64,000 nucleotides of DNA from OLB16 sp964481775 (GTDB taxonomy: Bacteria > Hinthialibacterota > Hinthialibacteria > OLB16), in the NCBI GenBank assembly GCA_964481775.1, contig CAYZUX010000006.1, positions 11,063 through 75,062 of the forward strand. Direction: 5' to 3'. Below are positions 60,870-64,000 of this stretch, piece after piece. A program made the translations under genes and the position numbers. The first letter of the stretch is position 1; the number at the start of each line of letters is the position of its first letter. The notes under the pieces are model-generated. The model ran no database searches and was not told the DNA's origin. It saw nothing but the letters and a program-made list of their open reading frames with translations.

Positions 60870-62237
60870 ATGACAGGTTTGATGAGTGTGAAAGACATCG
60901 AATCGGCGATCCGGGGGGGTGAGATTGATACAGTGATCACCGCCTTTCCCGACCATTATGGACGGTTAGTGGGTAAGAGGGTGGTGGGGGATTATTTTCT
61001 CGACCATGTGCTGACCCGTCCCCTGCATGCCTGTGCCTATCTCCTCACGGTGGACATGGAGATGACTCCCTTTCAGGGATTTGAGCTGACGAGTTGGGAG
61101 AAAGGATATGGGGATTTCCGCATGATCCCGGATTTCTTGACTCTCCGGGTGGCCACCTGGCTGGAGAAGACAGCCATCGTGATTTGTGATTTGGAGAACG
61201 AAGAGACTGAAGAACCAGTCGAGGAGGCTCCTCGCTCCATCTTGAGACAGCAGGTGGAACATGCCGAGGAGGCTGGTTATTCCGCCTACATGGGATCGGA
61301 ATTGGAGTTCTACCTCTTCAATGACGATTACCGTATGGCTTCCACCAAAGGATTCCGTGATTTATGCCCCTCCACCGATTACCTGATCGACTATCACATC
61401 CTGGGGTGTACCTACGATGAGCCTGTGATCGGACAAATCCGTCGTCAGATGTGTGCCTCGGGGATTCCCATCGAGTTCAGCAAGGGGGAGTGGGGCAGGG
61501 GACAGCATGAGATCAACCTGCGTTATGCCCCCCCGGTCGAGATGGCCGACCGTCATACTCTTTACAAGAACGCGGTCAAGGAAATTGCCGCTTCGATGGG
61601 CAAGTCGATCTGTTTCATGGCCAAACACCACCCTGATGCAGCGGGGAGCAGCTGCCACATCCACACCAGTCTTGTCGATCCCCACCAGAAGACCAATCTT
61701 TTCTGGGATTCAGAGACTCAGGAGCCTTCCCAGCTTTTCCGTTATTTCACAGGAGGCTTATTACGTGCTGAGCGGGAGTTGTGTCTCCTGTTCGCCCCCA
61801 CCATCAACTCCTATAAACGTTTCAGACATGGCTCCTTCGCCCCGACCGCGATTGCCTGGGCGGTCGACAATCGTACCACCTGCCTGCGGTGTGTCGGGCA
61901 TGGGGAGTCCTTCCGCATCGAGAATCGTCTGCCCGGCGCCGATGTGAACCCTTATCTCGCCATGGCGGCCACCCTCGCGGCGGGACTTTGGGGCATTGAG
62001 AACCATGTGGACTGCGGCGAACCCTTCAGTGGCGATGCCTATATGAACAGATCCCTGGAACAGGTTCCGGGTGGTCTGGAGGAGGCGGTCAAGCAGTTCG
62101 AGAAGTCAGAGATTGCCCGTTCCGCCTTCAGCCCTCGCCTGATCAAACACTTGATCCATCAGGCCGAGATCGAACTGGAGTGCTTCAATGGTACGGTCAC
62201 CGATTGGGAGATGAGGCGGTATTTTGAGAGGATTTGA
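60870..62237 (+). CDS. Glutamine synthetase-family ligase (gamma-glutamylamine synthetase-like)
   Basis: ATP-dependent ligase of the glutamine synthetase fold, about 455 residues. Blocks: metal site GSELEFYLF, WGRGQHEINLRYA, KHHPDAAGSSCHIHTSL, NSYKRFRHGSFAPTAIAWAV with DNRTTCLRCVG, and RIENRLPGADVNPYLAMAA. The N-terminal domain (GEIDTVITAFPDHYGRLVGKRV) resembles the PuuA-type and related enzymes that join glutamate to amines, rather than housekeeping GlnA; the adenylylation Tyr of GlnA was not found. ATG 60870 follows AAAGGAAGA and is chosen over GTG 60852. The hairpin array and an iron-type alcohol dehydrogenase follow, on the opposite strand. Confidence 0.85.
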   Translation: MTGLMSVKDIESAIRGGEIDTVITAFPDHYGRLVGKRVVGDYFLDHVLTRPLHACAYLLTVDMEMTPFQGFELTSWEKGYGDFRMIPDFLTLRVATWLEKTAIVICDLENEETEEPVEEAPRSILRQQVEHAEEAGYSAYMGSELEFYLFNDDYRMASTKGFRDLCPSTDYLIDYHILGCTYDEPVIGQIRRQMCASGIPIEFSKGEWGRGQHEINLRYAPPVEMADRHTLYKNAVKEIAASMGKSICFMAKHHPDAAGSSCHIHTSLVDPHQKTNLFWDSETQEPSQLFRYFTGGLLRAERELCLLFAPTINSYKRFRHGSFAPTAIAWAVDNRTTCLRCVGHGESFRIENRLPGADVNPYLAMAATLAAGLWGIENHVDCGEPFSGDAYMNRSLEQVPGGLEEAVKQFEKSEIARSAFSPRLIKHLIHQAEIELECFNGTVTDWEMRRYFERI

Positions 62238-62270
62238 AGAAGGATGGCAACGAAAGAAATTTGATTGCAC

Positions 62271-62332
62271 CAGCTGGTCCCAACCATCAGCGGGTCCCAA
62301 CCATCAGCTGGTCCCAACCATCAGCTGGTCCC
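62271..62332. repeat. 17-base direct tandem repeat, 3.6 copies
   Basis: CAGCTGGTCCCAACCAT at 62271-62287, again with one change (G for T) at 62288-62304, again at 62305-62321, and a partial copy at 62322-62332. The last copy runs into the first hairpin. There are no spacers, so it is not a CRISPR array. Confidence 0.9.
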
Positions 62333-62520
62333 GGAGTTGCACTCCGGGACCCAGACCTTCTGGCGGGGTTGAACCCCGCCGACTCTCCTCGTACTTGTGG
62401 GCTTCCGGAAGTGCAACTTCCGGAGAAGGGAACGGGCCAGGAGTACAACTCCTGCCCCAGCTTTGGGAGTCCATTTCAATGGACTCTGTAAATGTTGCCC
62501 AAGGTTTTGAACCCTGGGCA
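62327..62520. repeat. Array of six consecutive short hairpins with different stems
   Basis: Stems: 62327-62337 with 62341-62351 (11 pairs, GGTCCCGGAGT); 62362-62370 with 62372-62380 (9, GGCGGGGTT); 62404-62412 with 62416-62424 (9, TCCGGAAGT); 62438-62444 with 62448-62454 (7, CAGGAGT); 62467-62475 with 62478-62486 (9, GAGTCCATT); 62496-62506 with 62510-62520 (11, one mismatch). Loops are one to three bases, and every left arm ends in GTT, AGT or ATT. The stems share no sequence otherwise. Spacing is about 30-40 bases. Confidence 0.85.
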
Positions 62521-62547
62521 GTGGAGGTGGCGGCGGTAGGGTTTTGC

Positions 62548-63708
62548 TTACCCCCCGTAAGCCTTCCTGAACAACGCCTTGAAGTCCTCCAGTGTGCACA
62601 CCCTCGGATTGGTGGCGTGGCAGCCATCATGGAAAGAGCCCTCGGCCAGAGCCTCCAGATCGCTCTCTTTCACCCCAGCTTCCTTGAGCGTCGCGGGGAT
62701 GCCAATTTCACGGTTCAATTCACTCACCTTTTCGATGGCCAGCTGGCTGGCCTCTTCCGTGGAAAGCAGGACTGCCTTGGGATCGAAAAGAGCGGCCACC
62801 CGCGCGAAGCGATCAGCTACTGTCTCACGGTTGAACTCCATCACATACGGCAGCACGATCGCATTGGCCAAGCCATGATGCAGGCCGGAGATTGAGGAGA
62901 GCGGGTGGGCCATCGAGTGGGCCGCGCCGAGATCCTTCTGGAAAGCCAGCGCTCCCATCATGGCCGCGATCATCATGTAGCCGCGCGCCTCACGGTTCTG
63001 CCCATCTTTGACAGCCGAAGCGAGGTTGTGGATCACCAGGTCCATCCCGCCATAGGCGATGGAGTCGGCGATGGGATGGAACACATTGGAGACATAGGAC
63101 TCCAGGCTATGGGTGAAGGCATCCATACCGGTCGCGGCGGTGAGTTTAGGTGGTAGGTCGAGGGTCAGGTCCGGATCGAGCAGGGCGATGGCCGGCATCA
63201 GGCGCGGATCGAAGAGCACCGACTTGCGTCCGGTCTTGCGCAGGATGATGACCGCGGATCTTCCCACCTCGCTGCCGGTCCCGGCGGTGGTGGGAATGGC
63301 GATGACCGGCGGGAGCGGGGGTGCACCGGGGGGAGCCGGGATGTAGTCCTCCAGGAGACCTTCATAAGAGACACGCACCGCCACCGCCTTGGCCACATCG
63401 ATGGCCGACCCCCCACCGAAAGCGACCAGGGCGTCATGGCCCCCCTTGCGGTACATGGCCGCCGCCTCATCGACATTGTCTTCAGTGGGGTTGGGGAGGA
63501 CCTGGCCGAAAAGGCCCCAGGAGACCGGGCTTTCCTCGAGCACCTCGCGCACCGACTCATAGGCGCGGGTCTGGAGCATGCCGGGATCGGTCACCAGGAG
63601 CGGGTTCGAGGCCCCGATCATCTCCAGGTGGCTGGGCAGATTGTTGATTTCGCCATGTCCGAAACGGACACGGGTGGGGATGGAGAATTGGCTGGTGGGG
63701 AGTGTCAT
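62548..63708 (-). CDS. Iron-containing (group III) alcohol dehydrogenase
   Basis: NAD(P)-dependent alcohol dehydrogenase of about 386 residues. Blocks: FGHGEINNLPSHL, the cofactor site FGGGSAIDVAKAVAV, PTTAGTGSEVGRSAVI, and the metal-binding residues Asp and His in GMDAFTHSLESYVS plus His in HSMAHPLSSISGLHHGLANA. The substrate (ethanol, butanol, lactaldehyde or another) cannot be read. ATG 63708 begins the family-like sequence; the frame extends upstream to a TTG at 63747. Beyond its start lie about 215 bases with no clear gene. Confidence 0.92.
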   Translation of the reverse strand: MTLPTSQFSIPTRVRFGHGEINNLPSHLEMIGASNPLLVTDPGMLQTRAYESVREVLEESPVSWGLFGQVLPNPTEDNVDEAAAMYRKGGHDALVAFGGGSAIDVAKAVAVRVSYEGLLEDYIPAPPGAPPLPPVIAIPTTAGTGSEVGRSAVIILRKTGRKSVLFDPRLMPAIALLDPDLTLDLPPKLTAATGMDAFTHSLESYVSNVFHPIADSIAYGGMDLVIHNLASAVKDGQNREARGYMMIAAMMGALAFQKDLGAAHSMAHPLSSISGLHHGLANAIVLPYVMEFNRETVADRFARVAALFDPKAVLLSTEEASQLAIEKVSELNREIGIPATLKEAGVKESDLEALAEGSFHDGCHATNPRVCTLEDFKALFRKAYGG

Positions 63709-63954
63709 AGTGGGAGATAAGATGCAAGAAGGGGGAGGAAATCGCAAGAGGGGAATGGAGCCCCATAGGGGAGAAGAGGTATGCTATCATCCTTGGATCT
63801 CGTGGGAGGATTGTTCATTTTCCACATTACCTTTCTCCAGTCGATGCTTATATTCCGCTCAAGGAAAGAGGGAATGCCTCACCGTTTTTATAAGTTCTTC
63901 TATCAGTCAGAGGAAGTAGCTTAACTGCATATAAAAATCGGCTCCGTCTTGGGG

Positions 63955-64000
63955 ATGGTAGCGGGAGCTATTGGATTAGTGGTACTTATAGTCGGCCTTA
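63955..64000 (+). CDS. Possible start of a membrane protein cut by the window end
   Basis: From ATG 63955 the frame reads MVAGAIGLVVLIVGL to the right edge, a clear hydrophobic segment; the same frame is open back to 63925. Too short to identify, and the true start is uncertain. Confidence 0.2.
   Translation, partial: MVAGAIGLVVLIVGL

Larger units (their letters stand above)
62238..62547. other. Gene-free stretch of about 310 bases holding a repeat and hairpin array
   Basis: Lies between the convergent glutamine-synthetase-like and alcohol dehydrogenase genes. Nearly all of it is taken up by the 17-base tandem repeats and six hairpins listed separately. The open frames crossing it have repeat-driven composition and no recognisable features. 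Confidence 0.7.

Noticed and set aside
62271..62332. Tandem repeats that might suggest a CRISPR array
   Set aside because: Units of 17 bases are directly adjacent with no spacers, and no cas genes are present.
62224..62895. Plus-strand frame of 223 residues across the hairpin array into the alcohol dehydrogenase gene
   Set aside because: Its first half is repeat-derived and its second half is antisense to a conserved enzyme.
1..64000. tRNA, rRNA, insertion sequences, prophage, replication origin
   Set aside because: No cloverleaf with CCA-end geometry, no rRNA-like block, no transposase, integrase or dnaA-box cluster was recognised while reading the intergenic regions; short tRNAs could still be missed without a covariance search.

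Overview
The window (about 55% G+C by eye) looks like part of a scaffold from an uncultured diderm bacterium. An LPS-type outer membrane is indicated by bamA, an ompH/skp-like gene and an lpxD-like gene in a row, together with an AsmA-like protein. Other general markers are rpoN (sigma-54), clpC, rex, ispD (MEP isoprenoid pathway) and a chemosensory operon. Three pseudopilins with the mature start FTLIELLIVIAIILILISIALPNFLEAQ (split here only by their shared core) and a shared C-terminal signature, plus several secreted beta-helix, fibre-like and Thr/Pro-rich proteins, recall poorly cultured phyla such as Sumerlaeota (BRC1) or Hydrogenedentota. That placement is from memory and of low confidence. 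The 100-N gap at 43444-43543, flanked by identical 55-mers, points to a short-read scaffold.

Layout. 1-4440: end of uppP, a membrane histidine kinase, a lipoprotein with a degenerate amidase fold, metF. 4480-10428 (minus): cheA-cheW-cheY-cheB-cheR, with a hybrid CheA carrying two CheW domains and a receiver. 10542-16871: a pseudopilin, the sulfate importer sbp-cysT-cysW-cysA, an inverted-repeat element, a secreted fibre-like protein. 17128-24568: a secreted pectate-lyase-fold protein, a possibly frameshifted small membrane gene, trpB2, rplI, nadB and an OPA-family transporter. 24678-29040: a LacI regulator in an apparent operon with two pseudopilins, divergent from a duplicated beta-helix protein, with a perfect 21-bp palindrome between them. 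29100-36322: AsmA-like protein, rex, a GntR/UTRA regulator and a membrane-embedded spermidine-synthase-like protein. 36361-40555 (minus): a fused sugar ABC ATPase-permease, a second permease and a PIN-domain toxin-antitoxin pair. 40699-46805: rmlA- and rmlD-like genes, a secreted fibre-like gene broken by the gap, a Thr/Pro-rich protein and ispD. 47083-54910: clpC, bamA, ompH, lpxD-like, MFS. 54988-63708: rpoN, a pseudo-rhomboid/TPR protein, a cysteine desulfurase, a CHAD protein, a glutamine-synthetase-like enzyme, a hairpin array and an iron-type alcohol dehydrogenase.

The most unusual signals are: (i) two secreted proteins from separate loci ending in the same tag, I-[EP]-DWNLY, in one case directly after a choice-of-anchor-U-like domain, which suggests an undescribed C-terminal sorting signal; (ii) arrays of short, sequence-diverse perfect hairpins at 62327-62520 and 32889-32946; (iii) several family members lacking catalytic residues (amidase-like lipoprotein, rhomboid-like protein, LpxD-like protein). 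No tRNA, rRNA, CRISPR array or transposase gene was recognised.
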